Source: Phytopseudomonas punonensis (GTDB taxonomy: Bacteria > Pseudomonadota > Gammaproteobacteria > Pseudomonadales > Pseudomonadaceae). Taken from it: a stretch of 64,000 bases of DNA. Within the stretch, counting starts at the first letter, position 1, and every line of letters begins with the position of its first letter. The DNA lies in contig NZ_FRBQ01000001.1 in NCBI RefSeq assembly GCF_900142655.1, forward strand, positions 2,115 to 66,114, read 5' to 3'. Position numbers and translations under genes: made by a program. The notes beneath the pieces were generated by a model, which worked only from the letters and a program-made list of their open reading frames with translations, made no database searches and was not told where the DNA came from. Of the stretch, positions 24,406 to 33,159 are shown in pieces.

Positions 24406-25468
24406 GCCGGAAACCGTGGTGCCGACTGCGGTCGAGCGCGACGCCATCGCCGAGCACCGCTTGCGCGAACGCAAGCGCTGGCGCAACTGCCTGCTGTTCA
24501 CCCTCTTGTGCGGCGCCTGCCTAGTGCTGGATATCGCCACCGGGCCGTCGATGCTCTCGCCGTGGGACGTGCTGCGTTCGCTGCTGGACATCGGCGAGCG
24601 CCCGGCGATGACCGACACTATCGTGCATGACCTGCGCCTGCCCGTGGCGCTGATGGCCCTAGCCGTCGGTGCCTCCCTCGGCGCCGGTGGCGCGCAGATG
24701 CAGACCCTGCTCAACAACCCCATGGCCAGCCCCTACACCCTGGGTATGGCTGCCGCGGCCGGCTTTGGCGCGGCGCTGAGCCTGGCCTTCGGCAGCTTCG
24801 GCCTCGGCCCGCTGATCGGCGTGCCGCTGGGCGCCTTCGCCTGCTCGATGCTGGCAGTGGTGTTTCTGTTCGCCCTAGCCACGATGCGCCACGCCGGCAG
24901 CCACACCATCATCCTGGGCGGCATCGCCATGCTGTTCCTGTTCCAGTCTCTGCTGTCGCTGGTGCAGTTCTTGTCTTCGCCTGAGCTGTCGCAGCAAATC
25001 CTCTTTTGGCTGTTCGGCAACCTCGGCAAGGCGACCTGGACGACGCTCGGCATCACCGCCGGTGTGACCCTGCTTTGCTGCGTGATCCTGATGGGCGATG
25101 CCTGGAAGCTGGCGGCCCTTAGCCTGGGCGAAACCCGCGCGGTGAGCCTGGGTGTGAACATCCGCGTGCTGCGCCTGAAAATCCTAATTCTGGTCGCGGT
25201 AATGACCGCCACGGCGACCAGCTTCGTCGGCGTGATCGGCTTCGTCGGCCTGGTGTCGCCGCATATCGCGCGGATGATGGTCGGCGAGGATCAGCGCTTC
25301 TTGCTGCCGCTGTCGGCCATCTGTGGTGCGTTCATGCTGTCGGCGGCGTCGGTGCTGTCCAAATCCATCGTGCCGGGCGCGCTGTTTCCCATCGGTATCG
25401 TCACTGCCATCGTCGGTGTGCCGTTCCTGCTCTGGCTGATCTTCGCCCCGCAGCGAGGCCGCTCATGA
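24383..25468 (+). CDS. FecCD-family ABC transporter permease
   Basis: 361 residues. A cytoplasmic N-terminus precedes about ten membrane helices, with family landmarks LRLPVALMALAVGASLGAGG, MQTLLNNPMASPYTLGMAAAAGFGAA and GVIGFVGLVSPHIARMMVG near the C-terminus. ATG 24383 has GAGGG 5 nt upstream and overlaps the binding-protein gene; ATG 24398 (MNKPET) is the alternative start. The four-base overlap with the ATPase start at 25465 implies translational coupling. Moves the chelate across the inner membrane. Confidence 0.88.
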   Translation: MPSAPMNKPETVVPTAVERDAIAEHRLRERKRWRNCLLFTLLCGACLVLDIATGPSMLSPWDVLRSLLDIGERPAMTDTIVHDLRLPVALMALAVGASLGAGGAQMQTLLNNPMASPYTLGMAAAAGFGAALSLAFGSFGLGPLIGVPLGAFACSMLAVVFLFALATMRHAGSHTIILGGIAMLFLFQSLLSLVQFLSSPELSQQILFWLFGNLGKATWTTLGITAGVTLLCCVILMGDAWKLAALSLGETRAVSLGVNIRVLRLKILILVAVMTATATSFVGVIGFVGLVSPHIARMMVGEDQRFLLPLSAICGAFMLSAASVLSKSIVPGALFPIGIVTAIVGVPFLLWLIFAPQRGRS

Positions 25469-26256
25469 TCCAGCTCGACAACCTCGCCCTCGCCCGCTCC
25501 GGGCGCACCATCCTGCATGGCCTGAGTACCACGTTGGAGCCGGGCGCCATCCACGTGGTGCTGGGCCCCAACGGCACCGGCAAGACCACCCTGCTGCGCG
25601 CCATGGCCGGCGATCTGCCGCTGGCCGGCGGCGCCATCACCCATGGCGAGCACAGCCGCAGCGCCCAGGCACCGGGTCGACGGGTGTTGGAAGCCTGGCG
25701 CCGCGACTTCGCCTATATGCCCCAGGACTGCAGCACCGAGGTGTCGTTGTCGGTGCTCGAAGTGGTGGTGCTGGGCAACCTCGGGCAGATCGGCCTGCGT
25801 CTCGATGACGCGCTGCTGCAGCGCGCCATGGAAAAGCTCTCGCAAGTCGGTATCGCCCATCTCGCCGGGCGCAGCATTGGCTCGCTCAGCGGCGGGCAGC
25901 GGCAGATGGCGTTCTTCGCCCAGGTGCTGATGCGCGAACCCAAGGTGATGCTGCTCGACGAGCCCGTCAGCGCCCTAGACCTGCGCCACCAGATCGCCTT
26001 GCTCGACCGCGTAAGCCAGGAAACCCGCAGCCGCAACCTGGTGACCGTGGTGGTGCTGCATGACCTGAACCTGGCCTGCCAGTATGCCGACAACCTGCTG
26101 GTGCTGGTCGACGGCAAGCTGGCCGCCAGCGGTCACCCAGGCGAGATCGTCACTGCAGCGTTGCTGCAGAGCACTTATGGCGTGGCGGTGGATATTCTGA
26201 AGGACCGTCAGGGCCGGCCGGTGGTGCAACCGCTAAGCGCTCAGGCTTTCGCCTGA
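25465..26256 (+). CDS. FecE/FepC-like ABC transporter ATPase
   Basis: 263 residues. Walker A GPNGTGKTT, Q-loop YMPQDC, signature LSGGQRQMAF, Walker B VMLLDEPVSALD and the switch His in VLHDLNLACQYAD are present; the order and wording fit iron-chelate/cobalamin importers. Translationally coupled to the permease (ATGA at 25465-25468). Last gene of the operon; a REPIN-like element follows instead of an obvious terminator. Confidence 0.92.
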   Translation: MIQLDNLALARSGRTILHGLSTTLEPGAIHVVLGPNGTGKTTLLRAMAGDLPLAGGAITHGEHSRSAQAPGRRVLEAWRRDFAYMPQDCSTEVSLSVLEVVVLGNLGQIGLRLDDALLQRAMEKLSQVGIAHLAGRSIGSLSGGQRQMAFFAQVLMREPKVMLLDEPVSALDLRHQIALLDRVSQETRSRNLVTVVVLHDLNLACQYADNLLVLVDGKLAASGHPGEIVTAALLQSTYGVAVDILKDRQGRPVVQPLSAQAFA

Positions 26257-26315
26257 GAAGCTGTCCACGATCTTTATGCGCTAAAGCTGCAACTGCAAGG
26301 CGGACATACAGCGAT

Positions 26316-26390
26316 CTCGTAGGAGGGGCTTCAGCCCCGAGCTTTTTATCAAGGCCGACAAAGAGCTCGCGGCAAAAGCCACTCCTACAA
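26316..26390. repeat. REPIN: two inverted REP elements
   Basis: CTCGTAGGAGGGGCTTCAGC... (26316-26342) and its inverted counterpart ending AAGCCACTCCTACAA (26363-26390) flank a ~20-bp spacer. The whole can form a long cruciform. It lies between the convergent ATPase and TonB-receptor genes, a usual place for Pseudomonas REP doublets. It is related to the element inside the carboxylase gene at 15511-15568. Confidence 0.75.
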
Positions 26391-26487
26391 AAGCAGCAGC
26401 GATCTATGTCCGCTCCCGCCGCTTATCTACCAAAATCGAAGAATCAGGTCTGGACGATCATGAATAGGTTCTGAGCGCCACGGGTTA

Positions 26488-28611
26488 TCAGAAGGTGTAG
26501 GTGAAGCCGGTCTGCACGGTACGTGGCTCGCCCGGGTAGGCGTAGTTGTTCCACGAGCTTTCTTCGTAGCCCTTGTTGAACACGTTGCGCACATCCAGAT
26601 TCAGACGCAGCTGCTCGTTGACCTTGTAGAAACTCAGCAGGTCGGTGACGGTGTAGTCGTCCATGGTGAAGGTGTTCGCGGCGGTCTGCCCAGCACGCTG
26701 ATCCACGTACTTGAGGTTGACGCCCAGGCCCAGGCCGCGCCAGACGCCGTCCTGGAACTCGTAGACGTTGAGCAGGTTGAAGGCATTGCGCGGGATATTG
26801 GCCAGGCGCGTGCCTTTGGGCAGCGTGCTGTCCTCTGTGACTTCGGCATCCACATAGGCGTAGCCGCCGATCACTCGCCACTCGGGCGTCAGCTCGCCGG
26901 CCACGTTGACCTCGAATCCACGGCTGCGTACTTCACCAGCGACGATACGGAAAGCATCATCGGTCGGGTCGATCCCCTGCACGTTTTCCTTGATGGTGTG
27001 GAAAACCGCTGCGTCGATATTCAGCAAGCCATCCAGCGCCGCCCACTTCATACCCAGCTCGTAGGCCTTGCCTTTTTCCGGTTCGAAACCCGCATTGCTC
27101 TGGCGCGCGGTGCCGGAGTTGGGCTTGAAAGACTTGGAGGCGTTGGCGTAGATGGCGACGCTGTCGGTCAGGTCGTAGATGACTCCGACACGCGGGGTCA
27201 CGGCATTTTCGGCCTTCTGCCAATCACGATTGGCCACCGTCAGGTCGTCGTATTTATGCTCGAAGCGCTCAAGGCGCACGCCGCCCAACACCTTGAAACG
27301 CTCGGTGAGCGCGATCTGGTCCTGCACGAAGGCAGCCCAGGTCTTCAGGGTTTCATGGTCGTGGGTCGGTGTGCGGGTCAGCGCTGGCCGTGGCTGGTTG
27401 AGCACCGGATCGAAGATATTGATCGGATAGGTAATACCACCAGGCGAGCGGCTGATGATCGAGCGGTAATCGTAATCCTCGTACTCCACGCCGGTGATCA
27501 GCGTGTGAGCGAAGCCCGCCGTCTCGAAGTTGCCAGTCAGGTTCAGCTGGTAGTTGTGGTCGGTCCATTCCAGCTTGCGGTAGCTGAAGTTACGACCCAG
27601 CGTCACACCATCGTTGGCGATGCCGTTGGCCTCGACCGCGTTCCCCTTGAGGGAACCGTCTAGGTACTGATAACCGCCAGCCAACGACCAATCGTCATTG
27701 AGCTGATGCTCGAAACGTAGCTGCACCATGTCGTTGTCGTTATGCAGCATATTGTCGGTGCCCTTCCCCCAGTAATAGGTGGAATGGCTGGGCGTGCCGC
27801 GCTGACCCGGGAAGTGCGTAATACCACGATCGAGCGGGTGATTGTTACGCATGAAATCACCTTCGAGGGTGATGCGCGTGTCGTCGGACACCTGCCAGCT
27901 GAGCACCGGGGCGATGCCGTAGCGCTCGCTCTCCACATCGTCACGGAAGCTGTCGCCGCCCTCGCCCACCACGTTCAGGCGATAGGCCAGGCGGCCTTCT
28001 TCGTCCAGCGGGCCGCCCGTGTCCAGGGTGCCACGGCGCAGGCCCTGGTCGGTGAACTGGCTGCCGATGGTGGTGCGCTGCTCGTCCAGCGGCTGCTTGG
28101 TGACCACGTTGAAGGTGCCGCCGGGGTCGCCACGGCCATACAGCGTGGCGGCCGGGCCGCGCAGCACTTCTACGCGCTCCAGGGTGGAGGCGTCCGGCGA
28201 GTTGGGATAGCCGCGGTTGATCGGAAAACCGTTGCGGTAGAACTCGGAAGAGGTGAAACCGCGCACCGTGAAGTTGGTGAGGCCCTGGCCACCAAAGTTG
28301 TTGGCGCGGCCAACGCCGCCGGCCTGATCCAGCGCTTGCTGCAGGCGTGTGGCGGAGATGTCGTCGATTACATCGCGGGGCACCACGCTGACCGACTGCG
28401 GTGTTTCATGCAGTGCGGTATCGGTGCGTGTGGCGCTGGCGGAACGGGTTGCAGCGTAGCCTTGCACAGGCCCGGTCGCACTTTCACTGGTACCGGTAAC
28501 TACGGAGTCGGGCAGTTCCAACGCGCCGTCTTCTGGCACAGCCAGAGATGCAGCGTGAACCGCAACGGAGCACAACGACAGCAGGCAAATTGAAGCACGA
28601 CTCCAACGCAT
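26488..28611 (-). CDS. TonB-dependent siderophore receptor
   Basis: 707-residue outer-membrane receptor of the FhuA/FpvA superfamily. Signal peptide MRWSRASICLLSLCSVAVHAASLA, plug domain (~60-170) with ETPQSVSVVPRDVIDD, RGFTSSEFYRNGFPINRG and LERVEVLRGPAATLYGRGDPGGTFNVVTKQPL, then a beta-barrel ending in the aromatic YTF needed for outer-membrane insertion. There is no N-terminal signalling domain, so no cell-surface signalling is expected. It converges on the iron ABC operon and probably supplies its substrate. The substrate is unknown. A weak Fur-like stretch upstream (28667-28688) was not convincing. Confidence 0.92.
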   Translation of the reverse strand: MRWSRASICLLSLCSVAVHAASLAVPEDGALELPDSVVTGTSESATGPVQGYAATRSASATRTDTALHETPQSVSVVPRDVIDDISATRLQQALDQAGGVGRANNFGGQGLTNFTVRGFTSSEFYRNGFPINRGYPNSPDASTLERVEVLRGPAATLYGRGDPGGTFNVVTKQPLDEQRTTIGSQFTDQGLRRGTLDTGGPLDEEGRLAYRLNVVGEGGDSFRDDVESERYGIAPVLSWQVSDDTRITLEGDFMRNNHPLDRGITHFPGQRGTPSHSTYYWGKGTDNMLHNDNDMVQLRFEHQLNDDWSLAGGYQYLDGSLKGNAVEANGIANDGVTLGRNFSYRKLEWTDHNYQLNLTGNFETAGFAHTLITGVEYEDYDYRSIISRSPGGITYPINIFDPVLNQPRPALTRTPTHDHETLKTWAAFVQDQIALTERFKVLGGVRLERFEHKYDDLTVANRDWQKAENAVTPRVGVIYDLTDSVAIYANASKSFKPNSGTARQSNAGFEPEKGKAYELGMKWAALDGLLNIDAAVFHTIKENVQGIDPTDDAFRIVAGEVRSRGFEVNVAGELTPEWRVIGGYAYVDAEVTEDSTLPKGTRLANIPRNAFNLLNVYEFQDGVWRGLGLGVNLKYVDQRAGQTAANTFTMDDYTVTDLLSFYKVNEQLRLNLDVRNVFNKGYEESSWNNYAYPGEPRTVQTGFTYTF

Positions 28612-28751
28612 GAAAGGCGATCCTGAGAAGAGGGGTCGCGATTCTAATCCAGCTGCGATTCACTCACAATTGCATTGGATAATCACCTTCATGCCAGCCG
28701 TTTGTGAAACGCGCAGGCTGCATCACCGTTGCGGCAATGCAGCCTGAGCAA

Positions 28752-29429
28752 CTACTTGAGCTGCGCGAGCAGCGCCTCGGCAGCAGCTTCGGAACTGGCC
28801 GGGTTCTGGCCGGTGACCAGCTTGCCATCCGTGATCACGAACGAGCCCCAATCCTCGCCCTTTTCGTAGTTGCCGCCGAGCTTCTGAAACTCGTCTTCGA
28901 TCAGAAACGGCACCACGTCGGTGAGCTGCACGCTGGCTTCTTCACTGTTGCTGAAACCGGTGACACGACGCCCTTTGATCAACGGGCTGCCATCAGCAGC
29001 CTTGACGTGGCGCAGCGCGCCCGGCGCATGGCAGACGAAACCAATCGGCTTGCCGGCGCGCTCGAAGGCTTCGATCAGGGCAATGGACTCACTCGACTCG
29101 GCCAGGTCCCACAGCGGGCCATGGCCGCCTGGGTAGAACACGGTATCGAAGTCCTGCTGGTTCACCGAGGCGAGCTTCACGGTGCCTGCCAGCTGGCGCT
29201 GGGCCTCGGCGTCGGCCTTGAAACGGCGGGTGGCGTCGGTCTGCGCATCGGCTGCATCGCTTTTCGGGTCCAGCGGTGGCTGGCCGCCGGCCGGGGACGC
29301 CAGCGTGATTGTGGCACCGGCATCCTTGAACACGTAGTAAGGCGCGGCGAACTCCTCGAGCCAGAAGCCGGTTTTCGCACCGGTGTTGCCGAGCTGGTCG
29401 TGGGAGGTGAGCACCATCAGTACTTTCAT
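28752..29429 (-). CDS. DJ-1/PfpI family protein (type 1 glutamine-amidotransferase-like)
   Basis: 225 residues. Family signature VFYPGGHGPLWDL, nucleophile Cys in GFVCHAPGAL, and the Glu of the WLEEFAAPYYVF region place it with Hsp31/YajL-like DJ-1 superfamily members (glyoxalase III, chaperone or deglycase-type activities have been reported for the group). ATG 29429 has AAGGAG nearby. No operon partner: the next minus-strand sequence upstream is a histidine-kinase remnant. Its precise activity is not predictable from sequence. Confidence 0.85.
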   Translation of the reverse strand: MKVLMVLTSHDQLGNTGAKTGFWLEEFAAPYYVFKDAGATITLASPAGGQPPLDPKSDAADAQTDATRRFKADAEAQRQLAGTVKLASVNQQDFDTVFYPGGHGPLWDLAESSESIALIEAFERAGKPIGFVCHAPGALRHVKAADGSPLIKGRRVTGFSNSEEASVQLTDVVPFLIEDEFQKLGGNYEKGEDWGSFVITDGKLVTGQNPASSEAAAEALLAQLK

Positions 29430-29503
29430 CGTGAACTCCTTACTTGTCGATAGGGTTCTGAGTTAGTGGCTGAAAACGGCGCGGAGTGCCCAAAGCTTTT
29501 CAT

Positions 29504-29601
29504 TCATCGCAGGCAGGCAGCCACAGCTCGACAGCCAGGCCGCCTGCCGGGCGGTTCTCCAGCACCAGCGTGCCATGGGTCCGGACGACCCCGCGCAGCA
29601 T
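29504..29601 (-). pseudogene. C-terminal remnant of a sensor histidine kinase
   Basis: The minus strand encodes VVRTHGTLVLENRPAGGL followed by a short ELWLP-containing tail and a TGA at 29504-29506. This closely resembles the last ~30 residues of HATPase domains (typical AIVRxVVRxHGGTLxLENRPxGGL). No further kinase sequence continues upstream: the frame meets unrelated sequence and a terminator by 29639. One Gly of the usual HGG is missing. Confidence 0.55.
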
Positions 29602-29638
29602 GTCGTTACCTTGCCTACGCAGCTCTCACGCCGCAACG

Positions 29639-29670
29639 AAAAGGCGATCTACAAGCGAATCGCCTTTTTC
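29639..29670. terminator. Bidirectional-type hairpin
   Basis: AAAAGGCGAT / ATCGCCTTTT perfect 10-bp stem with a 10-nt loop, giving T-runs on both strands. It may once have terminated the lost kinase operon or act with the following hairpin behind der. Confidence 0.75.
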
Positions 29671-29687
29671 TGGTAGCAGAAACGAAA

Positions 29688-29722
29688 CAGGGGTAGCTCC
29701 TTTCGATAGCTACCCCTGTTTG
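29688..29722 (-). terminator. Terminator of the der transcript
   Basis: CAGGGGTAGCT / AGCTACCCCTG perfect 11-bp stem with a 9-nt loop, 31 bp past the der stop; read from der it is followed by TTTCGTTT. Confidence 0.82.
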
Positions 29723-29752
29723 CTTATGGCGACCTGTCGCCACCTGGCCCAA

Positions 29753-31225
29753 TCAGCGCTTGTCTTTGCGCTTCTTGTCGGCTTTCTTGTGGTGGCTCAT
29801 CAAGCGGCGCTTCTTGTTCACCTGGCGATCGGTGAGGGTGTTCTTGTTGCCCTCATACGGGTTCTCGCCGCCTTTGAACTCGATGCGGATCGGCGTACCG
29901 ACCAGCTTGAGCACACGACGGTAAGTGTTTTCCAGGTAACGGATATACGACTTGGGCACCGCGTCGACCTGGTTGCCGTGGATCACGATCAGCGGCGGGT
30001 TGGCACCACCCAAGTGGGCGTAACGCAGTTTGATACGACGGTTGTTGACCATCGGCGGCGCGTGCTCACGCACGGCGTCTTCGAGAATCTGCGTCAGGCG
30101 GTTGGTCGGCCAGCGGGTAATCGCCGACTGGAACGAAGCCTGCACCGACTTGTACAGATGGCCAACACCGGTGCCATGCAGCGCCGAGATGAAGTGGATA
30201 TCGGCGAAGTCGGCAAAGAACAACCGGCGTTGTAGCTCGGTCTTCACGTAGTCGCGCTCGCTGGGCTCCATGCCGTCCCACTTGTTCAGGGCGATAACCA
30301 GAGCACGACCACTTTCCAGCACGAAGCCAAGCAGGTTGAGGTCGTGGTCGACCACACCTTCGCGGGCGTCCATGACGAACACCACGACGTTGGAGTCTTG
30401 AATGGCCTGCAGCGTCTTGACCACCGAGAACTTTTCCACCGCTTCGAAGATCTTGCCGCGGCGACGTACACCAGCGGTATCGATCAGGGTGTACTTCTCG
30501 TCATCGCGCTCGAAGGGAATGTAGATGCTGTCGCGAGTAGTGCCGGCCTGATCGTAAACGATGACCCGGTCTTCACCGAGCATGCGGTTGACCAGGGTCG
30601 ACTTGCCGACGTTGGGGCGACCGATGATGGCCAGCTTGATGCCGTCCTTCTCGCTCGGGCCGGGAATACGCTTGGGTTCCTCACCTTCGGCGACGATTTC
30701 AGGCTCTTCACCATCCTCCAACTCGCCAGCGTCCTTGGGGAAGCTGCCCAGAGCAGCTTCGAGCATCTGGGTAATACCACGACCATGGGCGCCAGCGATG
30801 GCCAGGGCTTCGCCCATGCCCAGCGGGGCAAATTCGGCGCGGGCCAGATCCGGGTCGATGTTGTCGACCTTGTTGACCACCAAGAAGCTGCGCTTGTTGC
30901 GCTTGCGCAAGTGCTCGCCAATCATCTGGTCAGAGGCAGAAAGCCCAGCACGGGCGTCAACCAAGAACAGCACAGCGTCGGCTTCTTCAATGGCGTGCAG
31001 GGACTGCTCGGCCATCTTCGCGTCGATGCCTTCTTCATCACCGGAAATACCGCCGGTGTCGATCACGATATAGGTGCGCCCCTGCCATTTGGCCTCGCCG
31101 TACTGGCGGTCGCGGGTCAGACCCGAAAGGTCCCCGACGATCGCGTCGCGGGTGCGGGTCAGGCGGTTGAACAGGGTGGATTTGCCGACGTTCGGCCGGC
31201 CCACCAGGGCAATTACGGGAACCAT
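29753..31225 (-). CDS. der: Ribosome-assembly GTPase Der (EngA)
   Basis: 490 residues with two tandem GTPase domains, each with a [10 protein letters not shown]-loop (near residues 8 and 205), DTGGI and DTAGV switch II motifs, and NKVD/NKWD specificity motifs, followed by a KH-like domain and a Lys-rich tail ([20 protein letters not shown]). Required for 50S subunit maturation. ATG 31225 with GGAGAG upstream is preferred to a GTG four codons earlier. Downstream of bamB, from which a terminator-like hairpin separates it. Confidence 0.96.
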   Translation of the reverse strand: MVPVIALVGRPNVGKSTLFNRLTRTRDAIVGDLSGLTRDRQYGEAKWQGRTYIVIDTGGISGDEEGIDAKMAEQSLHAIEEADAVLFLVDARAGLSASDQMIGEHLRKRNKRSFLVVNKVDNIDPDLARAEFAPLGMGEALAIAGAHGRGITQMLEAALGSFPKDAGELEDGEEPEIVAEGEEPKRIPGPSEKDGIKLAIIGRPNVGKSTLVNRMLGEDRVIVYDQAGTTRDSIYIPFERDDEKYTLIDTAGVRRRGKIFEAVEKFSVVKTLQAIQDSNVVVFVMDAREGVVDHDLNLLGFVLESGRALVIALNKWDGMEPSERDYVKTELQRRLFFADFADIHFISALHGTGVGHLYKSVQASFQSAITRWPTNRLTQILEDAVREHAPPMVNNRRIKLRYAHLGGANPPLIVIHGNQVDAVPKSYIRYLENTYRRVLKLVGTPIRIEFKGGENPYEGNKNTLTDRQVNKKRRLMSHHKKADKKRKDKR

Positions 31226-31244
31226 TCGGCTCTCCACTTCGTTA

Positions 31245-31281
31245 ATTCAAAAAATACAAAAGCCGCTGCACAGGCAGCGGC
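31245..31281 (-). terminator. Terminator or attenuator between bamB and der
   Basis: GCCGCTG / CAGCGGC stem followed (minus strand) by TTTTGTATTTTTTG. It ends 20 bp before the der start, so it may partly terminate bamB and lower der expression. Confidence 0.75.
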
Positions 31282-31342
31282 CGCAAATCTCGCACTATCC
31301 ACCCCGCTCGCCCGGCACTGCCAGGCGAGCGAAGCGCTGGGC

Positions 31343-32494
31343 TTACTTGATGGTCAGCGCCACCAGTTTGCCGCCGTTGCCGAAGGCATACAGCCAGTCG
31401 CCAACCACCAGCGGACGAGCCCGCAGGCCGTCGCTGTCGATACGGATACGACCGACGAAGCGACCATCGACCTGGCTGACCAGGTGCAGGTAACCTTCCA
31501 GATCGCCAAACGCGACGTAGCTGGAGAACACTGCCGGCGACGACAGCTGGCGGCGCGCCAGGGCATCGTTGCTCCACAGTGCCGACGCCGAACGCTCGTC
31601 GATACTTTCCACGGTGCCGCTGGCCAGGGTCACGTAAACGTTACCGAAACCCTGCGCCACGCCCATGGAGCTGGACGCCTCGCGCTGCCAGATCACCCGG
31701 CCGCTCTGCAGATCCAGCGCCGCAACGCGGCCTTGGTAGGTCACTACGTACAGCTGGCCACCGGAGAGCAGCAGGCCGCCGTCGATATCGACGATACGAT
31801 CAAGCTCCGAACGACCTTGCGGAATCGCCACGCGCTGTTCCCAAACCGGGATGCCACGTTGCACGTCCAGAGCAATCACCTTGCCGCTGGACAGGCCAGC
31901 GATAGCCAGTTGGTTGGTCAGCAGCGGGCTGCCGGTACCACGCAAGCTCAGCACTGCCGGAGTGTTCTCGAAGATCCAACGCTGCTGGCCGCTGTAGGCG
32001 TCCAGTGCAACGAGGGTGTCGTCCTGAGTCTGTACCAGCACGGTGTCGCTGCTGATCGCCGGCGCAGAAAGCACCTCGCTCTTGACCCGGGAACGCCATT
32101 TTTCTTCACCGCTGGAAGAATCCAACGCGATCACTTCACCCTTGAGGGTGCCGACCACGATCATCCCGTAGCCCGCCGCTACAGCGCCGGAAACCGGAAC
32201 GTCGAGATCCTTTTTCCAGGCAACCTTGCCGGTGGTGCGGTCCATGGCTACGACCAGGCCTTCGACGTCAGCGGCGAAGATCTGCTCGCCATCGACCACA
32301 GGCTCGAGCATGTTGTAGATGTCGCCCTGACCGTCACCGATCGAGCGGCTCCACTCTTTCTGCAGCTTCACTTCCTCGGTGAACTTGGGAAGCTCGGCAG
32401 GCGGCAGTTCTTTCTTGCTGTTGCTGCTGCAACCTACAGCCAATACGGCCAGGGCCAGCATTGCGGCATTCTTCCAACGCATCACGTCATGCAT
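31343..32494 (-). CDS. bamB: Outer-membrane assembly lipoprotein BamB
   Basis: 383 residues. Lipoprotein signal with lipobox LAVGC, then an eight-bladed PQQ/WD-type beta-propeller (repeats such as GDGQGDIYNMLEPVVDGEQIF, ALDSSSGEEKWRSRV, ALDAYSGQQRWIFE). It scaffolds the BAM complex that inserts outer-membrane beta-barrel proteins. The start may be ATG 32494 or ATG 32482; an AAGGGG lies immediately before the first and 12 nt before the second. It overlaps the yfgM stop, so the two are coupled. Confidence 0.94.
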   Translation of the reverse strand: MHDVMRWKNAAMLALAVLAVGCSSNSKKELPPAELPKFTEEVKLQKEWSRSIGDGQGDIYNMLEPVVDGEQIFAADVEGLVVAMDRTTGKVAWKKDLDVPVSGAVAAGYGMIVVGTLKGEVIALDSSSGEEKWRSRVKSEVLSAPAISSDTVLVQTQDDTLVALDAYSGQQRWIFENTPAVLSLRGTGSPLLTNQLAIAGLSSGKVIALDVQRGIPVWEQRVAIPQGRSELDRIVDIDGGLLLSGGQLYVVTYQGRVAALDLQSGRVIWQREASSSMGVAQGFGNVYVTLASGTVESIDERSASALWSNDALARRQLSSPAVFSSYVAFGDLEGYLHLVSQVDGRFVGRIRIDSDGLRARPLVVGDWLYAFGNGGKLVALTIK

Positions 32495-33131
32495 CCCCTT
32501 TGGCCAGGTCGTCGATCTTCATCTGCAGACCACCAACGGCGGCTTCTTCAGACAGCGCACCCTTGGCTTTTACGTAGGCTGCATGAGCGTCATCGGTACG
32601 ACCCAGCTTCACCAGCAGGTCGCCCTTGAGTTCTTCGCGGCTGGCCAGATACGCCTGATCGGCGTCGCCTTCGAGCAGTTTCAGGCCTTCTTCAGCCTTG
32701 TCCTGGGCAGCCAGCACGCGCGCCAGACGCTGACGGGCGAGTTCGCCGAGGGTGTCGTTGGCAGGCTTGTCGACCACGCTGCGCAGCTCGGTCGCGGCAT
32801 CGTCCAGCTTGCCGGACTCGACCGCCACCTTGGCGACGAACAGGCTGCCGTACTGGGCGTACTGGGTGCCACCGAAATCCTTCTTCAGCTCGCCAGCCAG
32901 TGCCGCTACCTTGGCGGCGTCAGGCTGACCGCTCGGGGTCATCGCCGACTCCAGCAGTTGCTGATAGATAACCGACGCGCCCTGCGCCTGGTTGGCCTGG
33001 TACTTGTGCCAGCCCTGCCAGCCCAATACAGCGATCAGCGCCAGAGCGCCGCCCGCCAGCAGTGGCTTGCCGTTACGATCCCACCAGTCCTTCAGGCCGG
33101 CCAGTTCATCATCATCGCTGTTCAACGCCAC
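32487..33131 (-). CDS. yfgM: YfgM-like SecYEG ancillary protein (TPR)
   Basis: 214 residues. A cytoplasmic N-terminus, a single membrane helix (LLAGGALALIAVLGWQGW) and a periplasmic tetratricopeptide-like domain. The family is an ancillary partner of the SecYEG/PpiD translocon in proteobacteria. The start is GTG 33131, supported by AAGGAG eight bases upstream. Lies between hisS and bamB as usual. Confidence 0.9.
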   Translation of the reverse strand: MALNSDDDELAGLKDWWDRNGKPLLAGGALALIAVLGWQGWHKYQANQAQGASVIYQQLLESAMTPSGQPDAAKVAALAGELKKDFGGTQYAQYGSLFVAKVAVESGKLDDAATELRSVVDKPANDTLGELARQRLARVLAAQDKAEEGLKLLEGDADQAYLASREELKGDLLVKLGRTDDAHAAYVKAKGALSEEAAVGGLQMKIDDLAKGDA

Positions 33132-33159
33132 CCCAGATACTCCTTAATCGCTAAATCGC

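Noticed and set aside
28667-28688. Fur box upstream of the TonB receptor
   Set aside because: Only GGATAATCA-like identity to the 19-bp consensus; too weak to call, though iron control is likely.
29486-30235. 249-codon plus-strand frame starting near the kinase remnant
   Set aside because: It runs antisense into der, which is certain; the upstream part overlaps two terminators.
30344-32629. 761-codon plus-strand frame opposite der and bamB
   Set aside because: Both opposite-strand genes are certain from motifs; the plus frame has no homologous features.
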